Origin: an uncultured Bacteroidales bacterium
Lineage (GTDB): Bacteria; Bacteroidota; Bacteroidia; Bacteroidales; UBA932
NCBI GenBank assembly: GCA_905235085.1
Contig: CAJOKD010000019.1
Span: forward strand, 1 to 64,000
Reading direction: 5' to 3'
DNA length: 64,000 nucleotides
The notes below the pieces were generated by a model that saw only the letters and a program-made list of their open reading frames with translations, ran no database searches and was not told the origin of the DNA. How positions within the stretch are numbered: position 1 is the stretch's first letter; each line of letters opens with the position of its first letter. Both the position numbers and the translations under genes were made by a program. This document shows, one piece after another, positions 30,889 to 40,903 of this stretch.

Positions 30889-33800
30889 CAGAAGAGAAGG
30901 TTAAGGTTGATATATGGGACTTGGGTAGCGAAGACCGAGACCTTGTAGCCTTGGATGTTGCGCCCGCCGCTGGTCGTATAGAACACTGAATATGCGTTCT
31001 TCCGGCCAGTCACGTTGTAACACCCCAAGGTCACGGACATATGTGTCAGTTTCTTCAGGTAGTGCCCCGGATCGATGTTCAGGGCAAGGTCCAGCCTGAA
31101 ATAGTCAGGGACCCGGTAGCCGTTCCTCTCCGAATATGCAAGACGGTATCCGCCACCGTACTTGAACCAGCCGACCGGAACGGTCACCGGACGTCCGGTG
31201 GAGTAGTCCACGTTCGCGGAAAGGCTGAAACGGGCGGTCAATGCATAATTGGCGACCATCTTGAAGTCGTGAGGCTTGTCGAAAGCGGTCTTGTACCAGT
31301 CGCCGCCGTTGATGGTGTTGGATCCCCTGTCTTCCATTTCCTTCAGGAAAGTACGCGAGTACGTGTAGGAAAGCCAACCGTTCAGTTTACCGACGCTCTT
31401 GCGAGCCATGAACTCGACTCCGTATGCCTTGCCTTTGGTGCGCACGAGGTCGTCGGCAAGGTTCTCGTTCATCACAAGCAGAGCCCCGGACTTGTAGTCG
31501 AGGTAATTCCAGGTATTCTTCCAGTATGCCTCGGTCGAAAGGTCAAGCTTCCCGTCGAACACCGTCCAGTAGATTCCTCCGGCACCCTGCCAGCCCGTCA
31601 TCGGCTTTATATCGGCATCACAGAGTTTCCAGGTATCCATAGGAGATATGGAGGAAGTATTGGAGATCAAGTGGATATACTGCCTGAGAGTATTGGCGCC
31701 CGCCTTGACCGAAAGATTCGGCGTGAAGGAATACTTGGCGGACATCCTGAACTCCGGTCCGAAGTAGAACTTCGCAGGATCCATTGCCAGGAATGATGAA
31801 AGCCTGCCACCATATTCAAGGGAAATCTTTTCATCGATCCTCCAGGTATCGCCGAGGTATGCCGAAGGCTGGATGGCGTATTCGGTCCGGAGCTGACGGT
31901 CCAGGACGAGGGAGTTCTCGTCGAAAGGAGTCATATGGCCGCCTTGCAGGCCAAATCCCACTACCTCGGCTCCATAGCTGAAAGTATGGTTGCCGGCGAG
32001 AGTTTCGAATTTCAGGCGCCCGAATACCTGATGGATGTCGGTATTAAGCCTGTAAGCCTCTGTTATAGTCTCGTAATTCTCGAGTTCGTTGCTGTACCGG
32101 TCATATCCGGCACTGACCACGAATGAAGTGTTCCCGCTGCCCTTGTGCCTCCACCTGAGGGCCGCATTCAGGTTGTTGTAGCGGAACGTGGTGTCCTGGT
32201 TGAAGGAGAACTTGTCGCGGGAAAAGTATCCGAACAGCTGGATGGTGTTCAGGCTGTCCACCCTGTGGGTGATTCCAAGGTTGACATCCGAGAAATCCGC
32301 CTTTCCGTCAGCATAGTTGTTGGATTTCGGAAGCTGGCCGAGGATCCAGTCGGAATAGGTCGTCCTGCCTCCGATTACGAATGTGGTCTTTCCCTTGCCA
32401 AGAGGTCCTTCCATATGGAAACGGCTGGTAATCAATCCCAAACCGAGAGAACCCTTAACTTTTTTGGTGTCTCCTTCCTTGCCTCTCACATTGAGCACGG
32501 AAGAAATCCTCCCGCCATATTCGACCGGGATCGAACTCTTGTAAAGCTCGACTCCGTCCACGACATCCGGATTGAAAGCGGAGAATATTCCGAACATATG
32601 GCTGGGGTTGTATATGGTGCCTTCGTTGAAGAGGATCAAGTTCTGGTCCGAGGCACCACCCCTGACATTGAATCCGCCGGAGGCTTCTCCTACCGTCTTG
32701 ACACCAGGAAGGGCCATCACCGCCTTGAGTATGTCACCTTCCCCGAAAGCGGACGGGATCCTGCTGATCGTCTTCATCGAGACCCTTTCCAGGCCCATCT
32801 TGGCCATCATATGGTTCATCCTGCTTTCGGCGGATATCATCGCGCTGTTCAGTTGGGTGACCTTCTCGCTCATCGAAACATCGAGTCCGCCGTTGCCGTT
32901 GATCTCCACCTTGAGATTCAGCTCCTGACGGGTCATCTCGCTGAAATTGATAACGTTGGATCCGCAGGGCAGAGTAAGTGAATACCTGCCTCTCGAATCG
33001 GTCCTGGTGTAGGAAGAAGTGACATCGTCCCAGACTGTCACGTCAGGCATAGGCTGACCTGTGGCAGCATCCCTCACGGTACCGGAAACCTTGGCCCTGG
33101 CCCTTTGTCCCTTAGATGGATCTCCGATCCTGTATATCTTGTTCTGGTAGAGAGCCTCCACCGAGACTTCGGATGCATCGTCAGACGACTGTGAGGCCGA
33201 CTCCTGGAAATACCCTTCAGGAAGGTCATTCCCGCCTGCGGACTTCAGGACAGGGGCATATACGGAAGGAGTCTCCTTGTGGATGGAAGAGCCTGAAGAA
33301 GGATTCCATATCCGGGCAGCCTCTTCAAGCTGGCCGCCAGTCCCCTCGGACGATTCCGCAAGCCGCATCACCGCCGGATACCAAGTGTCATCCGGGATTC
33401 CCCTGCTTCTGAGGCCGCCGAAAGCCATCCTGGCTTTCAGTTCCCTCTTTCCGGACTTGTACATATTCAGAAGGGCGTTCCTATTCTTCAGCTTCACGAG
33501 TTCTCCGTCCTTGAGATAGAGATATTCGGTGCTGATCTTGAAGAACGACAGTACATCGTGCTGGTAGTTGGAGTCCTCGTAGCCGATCAGGCTCTCGGTG
33601 TTGTGGTTGCCGGTATCCTTGTGCAGGAACTTGTCCACCCTCTTGAGCAGGGAGACATTCCCGTCGAACAGGACCTCATAGAAACCCTCCCTGGCCCCTT
33701 CTACCCCAAGGTACTGAAGGTTTACGAAGCGCTTCCCGCCTCTGGTGAACCAGGAGACCTGGTTGCGGTCGGGTGATGTCGCAGCGATCTCGGGAGACGG

Positions 33801-34049
33801 TTTCACGTTGACCTCGCATAGCGAAGCGTCCACGTTGATATAGACCCCGTCATACCTGTTTCCGTTATACAGGATGTATCCAGGAAGGAATCCATCGGCA
33901 TCCCAGTAAGGAGTACCGTTGAAGTTCGAAGAATACCTGTCGGACATCTTCCCGCGGAAGAGTGCGTCCTGACCGGAAACGTTCTGAGCCCCGCACGGAT
34001 TCAGCATCAGTACGGAGCTCAATAAAATCAGAAGTAGCTTCAATTTCAT
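30888..34049 (-). CDS. TonB-dependent receptor with carboxypeptidase-regulatory-like domain
   Basis: 1053 aa; VSGTVRDAATGQPMPDVTVWDD, plug NVRGGASDQNLILFNEGTIYNPSHMFG, beta-barrel C-terminus. Confidence 0.92.
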   Translation of the reverse strand: MKLKLLLILLSSVLMLNPCGAQNVSGQDALFRGKMSDRYSSNFNGTPYWDADGFLPGYILYNGNRYDGVYINVDASLCEVNVKPSPEIAATSPDRNQVSWFTRGGKRFVNLQYLGVEGAREGFYEVLFDGNVSLLKRVDKFLHKDTGNHNTESLIGYEDSNYQHDVLSFFKISTEYLYLKDGELVKLKNRNALLNMYKSGKRELKARMAFGGLRSRGIPDDTWYPAVMRLAESSEGTGGQLEEAARIWNPSSGSSIHKETPSVYAPVLKSAGGNDLPEGYFQESASQSSDDASEVSVEALYQNKIYRIGDPSKGQRARAKVSGTVRDAATGQPMPDVTVWDDVTSSYTRTDSRGRYSLTLPCGSNVINFSEMTRQELNLKVEINGNGGLDVSMSEKVTQLNSAMISAESRMNHMMAKMGLERVSMKTISRIPSAFGEGDILKAVMALPGVKTVGEASGGFNVRGGASDQNLILFNEGTIYNPSHMFGIFSAFNPDVVDGVELYKSSIPVEYGGRISSVLNVRGKEGDTKKVKGSLGLGLITSRFHMEGPLGKGKTTFVIGGRTTYSDWILGQLPKSNNYADGKADFSDVNLGITHRVDSLNTIQLFGYFSRDKFSFNQDTTFRYNNLNAALRWRHKGSGNTSFVVSAGYDRYSNELENYETITEAYRLNTDIHQVFGRLKFETLAGNHTFSYGAEVVGFGLQGGHMTPFDENSLVLDRQLRTEYAIQPSAYLGDTWRIDEKISLEYGGRLSSFLAMDPAKFYFGPEFRMSAKYSFTPNLSVKAGANTLRQYIHLISNTSSISPMDTWKLCDADIKPMTGWQGAGGIYWTVFDGKLDLSTEAYWKNTWNYLDYKSGALLVMNENLADDLVRTKGKAYGVEFMARKSVGKLNGWLSYTYSRTFLKEMEDRGSNTINGGDWYKTAFDKPHDFKMVANYALTARFSLSANVDYSTGRPVTVPVGWFKYGGGYRLAYSERNGYRVPDYFRLDLALNIDPGHYLKKLTHMSVTLGCYNVTGRKNAYSVFYTTSGGRNIQGYKVSVFATQVPYINLNLLF

Positions 34050-35131
34050 CTTACTCGAAGTTTCCTGCCTGGCCGCAGGATGGTCTTTTCAGAGATTCCG
34101 TTCAACCGGCAGAGGTTCCGCACAGTTGTGTGGTGCCTCCTGGCGATGGAGCCAAGGGTGTCACCTTTCCGGATGGTGTAGTACTGCCTGGAAGCAGCCT
34201 CCCTCTTGGCCTTTGCAGCAGCGGCGGCTTTCTTAGCCTCCTCGGCTTTGCGGATTTCTTCCTGGCGGTCCTGCTCGTCGCCCTCGATGATGTCAATCTC
34301 TTCCTGCTCGCTCTCAGGAACATACTTGCTTCCTGCATTGAGATACTTCTTCTTGAGCACGAAAAGCCTGTGCCTGAGGTTTCCGGAAGGGAAATCTATC
34401 AACCATTCCGGGTCGAAAGCGTAACCTTTGTAACGGGTCTCGAAATGGAGGTGAGGACCAGTGGAGCGGCCGGTGGAGCCACCGAGGCCGATGATCGATC
34501 CCGCGTCCACCCACTGGTCGTTCTCAACATAAATCTTGGAAAGATGGGCGTAGAATGTCTCCAGTCCGTTGTCGTGACGGATCACGACCAAGTTGCCATA
34601 GCCGCTGTGATATTTCGAGATCCTGACCTTTCCGTCGAAGGCTGCATAGACAGGGGTGCCCGTCTGGAGAGGGACGTCCACTCCCTGGTGCCTGCGCCTG
34701 TGGCGGTAGCCGAACCTCGAAGAAGGGTTCCCGATGTGAGGGCAGCGGTAGCTGCTCAGCGTGTCCACTATCCACAGGGCTATCTCGTTCGGCAGTTCCG
34801 ACAAGCCGACTCCATAAGGGTCAGGCCTCTCATGGGTCCAATATTCATTGAAAACCTTGCTGTCCCTCGCATAGCTCGGGTCCTTCCAGTACTTCCAGGT
34901 ATAGTCCGGGAAAAGGAGTATCTTGATGAATGGGTCGGCAGTGTCAAGGGTGTCCATCGCATCGGTCCTGCCATTGAGGGACTTGACGGACTCCCTTCCA
35001 GGCCTCGGGATCAGGAGTTCAGCATCATGTTTGTTCTTGATCGTGGTGTCTTGGGCTTCCGAGGGTGTCGGAGCTGAAATCATCGTGAGGGCCATGACAA
35101 TGGCGCCCAGAGGAAATTGTCTCAGATTCAT
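34046..35131 (-). CDS. M23 peptidase with C-terminal LysM
   Basis: FGYRHRRRHQGVDVPLQTGTPVYAAFDGKV...GPHLHFETRYKG; LysM YYTIRKGDTLGSIARRHHTTVRNLCRLNG. Confidence 0.93.
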   Translation of the reverse strand: MNLRQFPLGAIVMALTMISAPTPSEAQDTTIKNKHDAELLIPRPGRESVKSLNGRTDAMDTLDTADPFIKILLFPDYTWKYWKDPSYARDSKVFNEYWTHERPDPYGVGLSELPNEIALWIVDTLSSYRCPHIGNPSSRFGYRHRRRHQGVDVPLQTGTPVYAAFDGKVRISKYHSGYGNLVVIRHDNGLETFYAHLSKIYVENDQWVDAGSIIGLGGSTGRSTGPHLHFETRYKGYAFDPEWLIDFPSGNLRHRLFVLKKKYLNAGSKYVPESEQEEIDIIEGDEQDRQEEIRKAEEAKKAAAAAKAKREAASRQYYTIRKGDTLGSIARRHHTTVRNLCRLNGISEKTILRPGRKLRVR

Positions 35132-35142
35132 TCGATTCTTCT

Positions 35143-36501
35143 TTAGATTTTGGCATCGAACCTTTCTTCGAGCAATTTCTTCGTCCTGCAGACTTTATCT
35201 TCCAGAAGTTCCGTTGAAGTCGCTTCGCAGATGAACCTCAGGTAAGGTTCGGTGTTGGAAGGACGGATATTGAACCACCAGTCCGGGAATTCGACCCTGT
35301 AACCGTCGAAATCCATCTGGGCGGTTGGTTCCTCCAAGGAAGTGAAATACTCTTTTACGGCGTCCATGGCGCCTTTCTTGTCTTCGATGCGGAAGTTGAT
35401 TTCTCCGGAATTCTTGTAGCGGGCGATCTTGGAAATCAGCTGGCTGAGGGTGATCCCCTTTTCCTTCATCGATGCCACCACCCTGAGGATCAGCATCGAG
35501 GCCAGCAAGCCGCTGTCGGAATAGAAGAAATCACGGAAATAATAGTGGCCTGCGAGTTCGCCGCCCCACACACCGTCGATCTCACGCAACTTGTGAGCGG
35601 CGAAGGCACGGCCGACTTTCCAGGTGGCCATCGTGCAGCCCATAGGAGAGAGATACTCACCCACTGCTTTGGAACTGCGGATATCCTGCAGGACTATCCC
35701 TGTCTGGTGCCTTTCTTCGACGAAATAATGGCCCAGCACGGCAATCATCAGGTCAGGGGATACGAACTTGCCTTCATTGTCAACGAACATCACGCGGTCG
35801 GCATCGCCGTCATAGATGACTCCGATGTCCGCCCCGGTCTTTCCCACCAAAGCCTGAAGAGGCTCCACGTTCTTAGGGATCAGGGGGTTAGGCTCATGGT
35901 TCGGGAAACTGCCGTCAAGGTCTTCGAAGATGTAGGAGGGAGAATCCCCGAATATCTCGCGGGCGTACAAACTGGCCATTCCGTTTGAAAGGTCGAAGGC
36001 AATCTTCAGGTTGGAATAGTCTCCCTTGAACTTGAGAAGGAAATCAAGGTAGTCCTGATGGATGTCCTTCGGAATGACGCTTCCCCTCTTCTCTGCCACA
36101 GGGGTAGGCTTCCCCGTCTCGATCCATTCCTTGATCTGTCCCAGGCCGGAATCCAGGCCCACGGGGAGGGCATTTTCCCTGGAAACCTTCATTCCGTTGT
36201 ACTCCTTCGGGTTATGGGAAGCGGTGATCTGGACTGATGCCTTGAAACCGTAGTTCGCGGTCCCGAAATAGACCATCGGAGTGGTGCTCAGGCCGATATC
36301 GTAGACATCGGCACCGGCATCGGTGATGCCCTTGAGAAGATAATCGTGTATTTCCTCGGAAGACATCCTGCAGTCCCTTCCTACGAGGACTTTGTCCGTT
36401 CCGAGAAGTTCAGGGATGAAATAACCGATCTTGTAAGCTGTGTCCTTGTCGAAGTCAACGTTATAGACTCCGCGTATGTCATAGGCGTGAAAAGCTCCCA
36501 T
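35143..36501 (-). CDS. phosphomannomutase/phosphoglucomutase
   Basis: AYDIRGVYNVDFD, QITASHNPKEYNGMK, YDGDADRVMFVD. Confidence 0.93.
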   Translation of the reverse strand: MGAFHAYDIRGVYNVDFDKDTAYKIGYFIPELLGTDKVLVGRDCRMSSEEIHDYLLKGITDAGADVYDIGLSTTPMVYFGTANYGFKASVQITASHNPKEYNGMKVSRENALPVGLDSGLGQIKEWIETGKPTPVAEKRGSVIPKDIHQDYLDFLLKFKGDYSNLKIAFDLSNGMASLYAREIFGDSPSYIFEDLDGSFPNHEPNPLIPKNVEPLQALVGKTGADIGVIYDGDADRVMFVDNEGKFVSPDLMIAVLGHYFVEERHQTGIVLQDIRSSKAVGEYLSPMGCTMATWKVGRAFAAHKLREIDGVWGGELAGHYYFRDFFYSDSGLLASMLILRVVASMKEKGITLSQLISKIARYKNSGEINFRIEDKKGAMDAVKEYFTSLEEPTAQMDFDGYRVEFPDWWFNIRPSNTEPYLRFICEATSTELLEDKVCRTKKLLEERFDAKI

Positions 36502-36516
36502 ATGCGCAGATTATCC

Positions 36517-37071
36517 TTATTTTATTTTGGTGTTGTACCTTGCAAAAACCTTTCCTTTCGTAATGCTTGCAAGCTTTTTCGTGATAATTTTTTTCCTGAT
36601 CGGCGCCACGTGGTCCACGAAGAGGTCTCCGTCGAGGTGGGACATCTCGTGCTGGACCATCCTGCAGGCGAATTTATCGAAGGTTTCGGTCACTTTCTCG
36701 AAGTTTCCGTCGTAATACTCAACGGTGATGCTCTCCGGCCGCACGACATCACAATAGACACCGGGAATACTGAGGCATCCCTCCGAATATGTAGCCTTCC
36801 TGCTGCTTTCTTCGATCACTACGGGATTGATCATCACCCTCTTGAAGTTCTCGAGATACGGATAGACATCGGCCATTCCGGTGCCGTCCACGATAAGGAC
36901 GCGTACACTCTCGCCGACCTGCGGGGCGGCAAGTCCGCAACCCTCGGCCTTCGCGAGAGTCTCTTCCATATCAGCCACCAGCCTGGTGATCTTCTCCTTG
37001 TCCGAAAGGTCTGCCGGAGCAGCTGTCTCCCTCAACACCTCGGAACCGTAAAGGTAAATAGGCAGTATCAT
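36517..37071 (-). CDS. def: peptide deformylase
   Basis: GCGLAAPQVGESVRVLIVD, EGCLSIPGVY, QHEMSHLDGDLFVD. Confidence 0.96.
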   Translation of the reverse strand: MILPIYLYGSEVLRETAAPADLSDKEKITRLVADMEETLAKAEGCGLAAPQVGESVRVLIVDGTGMADVYPYLENFKRVMINPVVIEESSRKATYSEGCLSIPGVYCDVVRPESITVEYYDGNFEKVTETFDKFACRMVQHEMSHLDGDLFVDHVAPIRKKIITKKLASITKGKVFARYNTKIK

Positions 37072-37496
37072 AATTGTTTGTCTTTATTCTGTCTGTCAAG
37101 ATAGCTCTGGAGGATGATCGCAGCACTGATCCTGTCCACCGATTCTTTCTTCCGGCGGTCCTTGGCCTTCATACCTCCGTCTATCATAGCCCTGTGGGCA
37201 AGCACGGAAGTGAACCTCTCGTCCTCTCTGGTCACGGGCACGTCCGGGAACGCCTTGGCAAGATTCTTAAGGAATATCTCTATGTCAGCGGCAGCCTCCG
37301 AAGGACGGTTGTCCATATTCATAGGGTAGCCTACCACAAAGCGGGTGATGACCTCCTTTTGAGCATAATTTTTGAGATATTCTATTATCTTTGCAGAAGG
37401 AACCGTGTCCAGGGCGGATGCGAATATCCGCAGCGGGTCACTTACAGCGACCCCTACGCGCTTGCGTCCATAGTCTATCCCGATTATCCTGTCCAT
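37068..37496 (-). CDS. ruvX: Holliday junction resolvase RuvX/YqgF
   Basis: MDRIIGIDYGRKRVGVAVSDPLRIFA, VTREDERFTSVLA. Confidence 0.93.
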   Translation of the reverse strand: MDRIIGIDYGRKRVGVAVSDPLRIFASALDTVPSAKIIEYLKNYAQKEVITRFVVGYPMNMDNRPSEAAADIEIFLKNLAKAFPDVPVTREDERFTSVLAHRAMIDGGMKAKDRRKKESVDRISAAIILQSYLDRQNKDKQL

Positions 37497-37519
37497 AGAT
37501 TCCGCAAATTTACAGAAAA

Positions 37520-38371
37520 ATGTCAAAAGAGAAAAAAGGTTCACCTACGGTCAATTACAGGATCAGCATCGCGGATGACGACACCCACGTAAGCCTCTGG
37601 TCCGCGAAGTTCACCAAGATGAACGCCATAATAGCTGCAGTTACCGTCCTGGTGGCGCTTTTCGCCCTTGCCTGGTGCCTGATCGCCTTCACTCCGATGA
37701 AGACCCTGATACCAGGCTACCCTGATGCCAGGACCAAGCACGAAGCCATCCAGAACGCGATCCGGCTGGATTCCCTGGAGAACATAATACTCAAATGGGA
37801 CCTCTATGCGGAGAACCTTCGCAGGGTCGTGGACGGCGAAAAGCCCCTCGATATCGACAGCATCCTGGACGTCAACACGGCCAGGACCCTTTCGGAGACC
37901 AAGGCAAAGAAGCTTGCCGAAAAGGATTCCCTCCTGCGGAAAGAGGTTTCCAGCGAGGATAAGTTCGACATATCTTCCAGCGCTGCCAAGGCCCTTCCTA
38001 TCGAAGGAATGCATTTCTTCACTCCTCTCAAGGGAGTCGTTTCCCAAGGCTATGACAAGGCCCTGCATCCATACATAGACATCACGGCTCCGGGCAATTC
38101 GGTGGTCATGTCCGTCCTGGACGGGACGGTGATATCGGACGGATGGAGAGATGACGACGGCTACACCATACGCATCCAGCACGAAAGTGACATAATCTCC
38201 GTCTACAAGCACAACCAGAAGCTTATGAAGAAGACCGGCGACAAGGTCAAGGCCGGCACCGCGATCGCAATAGTGGGCGGCACTGGCAAGACCGCAGACG
38301 GTGACCACCTGCACTTCGAGCTGTGGCACAAGGGCGAAGCCGTGGACCCAACGAAATATATCAGTTTCTGA
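37520..38371 (+). CDS. M23 family metallopeptidase, membrane-anchored
   Basis: N-terminal TM; HPYIDITAPGNSVVMSVLDGTVISDGW...DHLHFELWHKGEAVDPTKYISF. Confidence 0.9.
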   Translation: MSKEKKGSPTVNYRISIADDDTHVSLWSAKFTKMNAIIAAVTVLVALFALAWCLIAFTPMKTLIPGYPDARTKHEAIQNAIRLDSLENIILKWDLYAENLRRVVDGEKPLDIDSILDVNTARTLSETKAKKLAEKDSLLRKEVSSEDKFDISSSAAKALPIEGMHFFTPLKGVVSQGYDKALHPYIDITAPGNSVVMSVLDGTVISDGWRDDDGYTIRIQHESDIISVYKHNQKLMKKTGDKVKAGTAIAIVGGTGKTADGDHLHFELWHKGEAVDPTKYISF

Positions 38372-39543
38372 TGGAGAAAAGAAGGATAGCCATCCTGGGA
38401 TCGACAGGATCGATCGGAAGGCAGACTCTCGATGTGATACGCGAGCATCCGGATCGTTTCGAGGTTGAATTGCTTACCTGTAGGGGCAACTGGGCCCTCA
38501 TGGCCGCCCAGGCCAGGGAATTCGACGTGAACAATGTAGTCATCTGTGACAAATCCGGTTATCTCCCGCTTTCGCAGGCGCTTGAGGACACCGACACCAA
38601 GGTGTTCGCCGGAATCGACTCAGTCTGCGATTTGGTCGCCAGCGACCGGGTGGACATTGTGGTAGCCGCAATGGTGGGATTCAGCGGACTGGCTCCGACG
38701 ATTTCTGCCATCAAGGCCGGGAAGGTGATCGCCCTGGCCAACAAGGAGACCTTGGTAGCCGCAGGCTCGATAGTCACAGCCCTTTCCAAGCAGCACAATG
38801 CTCCTATCCTCCCTGTCGACTCCGAGCATTCTGCGATATTCCAGTGCCTTATGGCATCCCAGGGCAATGCTATCAGCAAGATACATCTCACTGCATCCGG
38901 TGGTCCTTTCAGGACTTGGGGCAAGGAAAGGATCGCTAAGGCGACCAAGGACATGGCCTTGCAGCATCCGAACTGGAACATGGGAGCCAAGATTACGATA
39001 GATTCGGCAACGATGATGAACAAAGGATTCGAGGTCATCGAAGCCCGGTGGCTCTTCGACATGCCCGCAGAAGGAATCAACGTGGTGGTCCATCCAGAAT
39101 CGGTCATCCACTCGATGGTCGAGTTCGAAGACGGTGCCGTGATAGCACAGATGGCAAGCCCGGACATGCGGGAACCTATACAATTCGCCATCGGTTTCCC
39201 GGAGAGGATGACTCTGGGAAACAAGAAACTGGATTTCACTGCCCTCGGAAGCATTTCGTTCTACGCTCCCGACACTGACAGATTCCCGGCCCTGCAACTG
39301 GCCTACGATGCCCTAGGCAGAGGCGGTAATGTTCCTTGCGCCCTCAACGCCGCCAACGAGGTGGCTGTGGAGGCCTACCTACACGACAGGATTCCTTTCT
39401 ATGGGATTTCAGACATCGCCGCCGAATGCATCGCCGAAGTCCCTTTCATCAAGGACCCCTCCCTCGATGACATATTCAGCACTGACAAGGAAATCCGCAC
39501 TATGGCCATCAGGAAGGTGGAGGCCTTGGAAAAGAAGATTTAG
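38371..39543 (+). CDS. dxr: 1-deoxy-D-xylulose-5-phosphate reductoisomerase
   Basis: RRIAILGSTGSIGRQTLDVI, PVDSEHSAIFQCL, VHPESVIHSMVEFEDG; ATG overlaps TGA. Confidence 0.97.
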   Translation: MEKRRIAILGSTGSIGRQTLDVIREHPDRFEVELLTCRGNWALMAAQAREFDVNNVVICDKSGYLPLSQALEDTDTKVFAGIDSVCDLVASDRVDIVVAAMVGFSGLAPTISAIKAGKVIALANKETLVAAGSIVTALSKQHNAPILPVDSEHSAIFQCLMASQGNAISKIHLTASGGPFRTWGKERIAKATKDMALQHPNWNMGAKITIDSATMMNKGFEVIEARWLFDMPAEGINVVVHPESVIHSMVEFEDGAVIAQMASPDMREPIQFAIGFPERMTLGNKKLDFTALGSISFYAPDTDRFPALQLAYDALGRGGNVPCALNAANEVAVEAYLHDRIPFYGISDIAAECIAEVPFIKDPSLDDIFSTDKEIRTMAIRKVEALEKKI

Positions 39544-39546
39544 GCT

Positions 39547-40884
39547 ATGGTAGCACTCATCAAGACCCTGCAAGTCATCCTCGCACTTTCCATCCTCATC
39601 ATCATCCACGAATTCGGTCATTTCCTGTTCGCGAAGATGTTCGGGATCCGGGTGGAGAAATTCTTCCTGTTCTTCGACGTGGGCGGGACGAAGCTGTTCA
39701 GTACCAAGGGCAAATGGTTCACCAAACTCTGTCCGAAGGCTGCATCCTGGCAGACTGAATATGGCATCGGCTGGCTGCCTCTGGGCGGCTATTGCAAGAT
39801 CTGCGGGATGATCGACGAGAGCATGGACCTGGAGTCCATGAAGAAGGATCCCCAGCCTTGGGAGTTCCGCACCAAGCCAGCCTGGCAGCGCCTGCTGGTG
39901 ATGTGCGGGGGCGTCCTGTTCAATTTCATATTCGCCATAATAGCCTATATCTCCATCCTGGCGATCTGGGGCAGCGGCTACATCGAGAACGAGGGCAACG
40001 CCATCTACACCGATGAGCTCGGAATGGAGATGGGCTTCCGCAACGGAGACCGCATCATCAAGATGGACGACTATGTTCCTGAGAATTTCGGTATGTTGCA
40101 GGCCGACCTGGCCAGGAGAGGGATCGAAAAGGTGACCGTCCTGCGTGACGGGGACACCTTGGACCTCTACATCGACCGCTCAATGATCGGAGACTTCATG
40201 AACGATCCGAACGTATTCGACCTCGCAGTGCCTTTCGTCATAGATTCGGTGATGAAAGCCTCCCCGAACTATTCCTGCGGCCTTGTCCATGGTGACAGGA
40301 TAGTGGCATTGGACAGTGTCAACACCCCGTTCGTGCAGGATTCAAGGAGCTACCTTGCCTCGGTACAGGGAGACACAGTAATGGCTACGGTCCTCCGCGG
40401 TGCCGACACCCTCAGCATCCCTATGGCGGTCGACACCTCCGGAAGGCTGGGAGTTTACATGCAGGTCCCGGGAATCAAGACCAAGGAATATTCAGTCGCG
40501 AGCGCCATCCCGGCAGGTTTCAAACTGACCTTCGAAACGATCGGAGGATATCTCCGCGACCTCAAGCTGGTTGCTTCGCCGAGCACCAAGGCTTATGAGT
40601 CCGTAGGGAGCTTCATCGCCATCGGACAGGTATTCCCTGCAACATGGGACTGGTACAGGTTCGTGAATATCCTGGCCCTTCTGTCCATAATGCTGGGAGT
40701 GATGAACCTCCTGCCAATTCCGGGACTGGACGGAGGACACATCGTCTTCTGCCTGTACGAGATGGTCACCGGGCGGAAGCCAAGCGACAAATTCCTGGAG
40801 ATAGCCCAGATCATAGGCATGCTCCTTCTATTCCTACTGATGTTCCTCGCCTTCGGAAACGACATCCGCAGGCTCATCCATTGA
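39547..40884 (+). CDS. rseP: RIP metalloprotease (site-2 protease)
   Basis: LIIIHEFGHFLFAKMFGIRVEKF, MNLLPIPGLDGGHIVF. Confidence 0.94.
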   Translation: MVALIKTLQVILALSILIIIHEFGHFLFAKMFGIRVEKFFLFFDVGGTKLFSTKGKWFTKLCPKAASWQTEYGIGWLPLGGYCKICGMIDESMDLESMKKDPQPWEFRTKPAWQRLLVMCGGVLFNFIFAIIAYISILAIWGSGYIENEGNAIYTDELGMEMGFRNGDRIIKMDDYVPENFGMLQADLARRGIEKVTVLRDGDTLDLYIDRSMIGDFMNDPNVFDLAVPFVIDSVMKASPNYSCGLVHGDRIVALDSVNTPFVQDSRSYLASVQGDTVMATVLRGADTLSIPMAVDTSGRLGVYMQVPGIKTKEYSVASAIPAGFKLTFETIGGYLRDLKLVASPSTKAYESVGSFIAIGQVFPATWDWYRFVNILALLSIMLGVMNLLPIPGLDGGHIVFCLYEMVTGRKPSDKFLEIAQIIGMLLLFLLMFLAFGNDIRRLIH

Positions 40885-40903
40885 TAATCATTTTTCCGAG
40901 AAT

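Noticed and set aside
33962-35077. 371-aa plus-strand ORF
   Set aside because: Antisense to the M23/LysM peptidase gene
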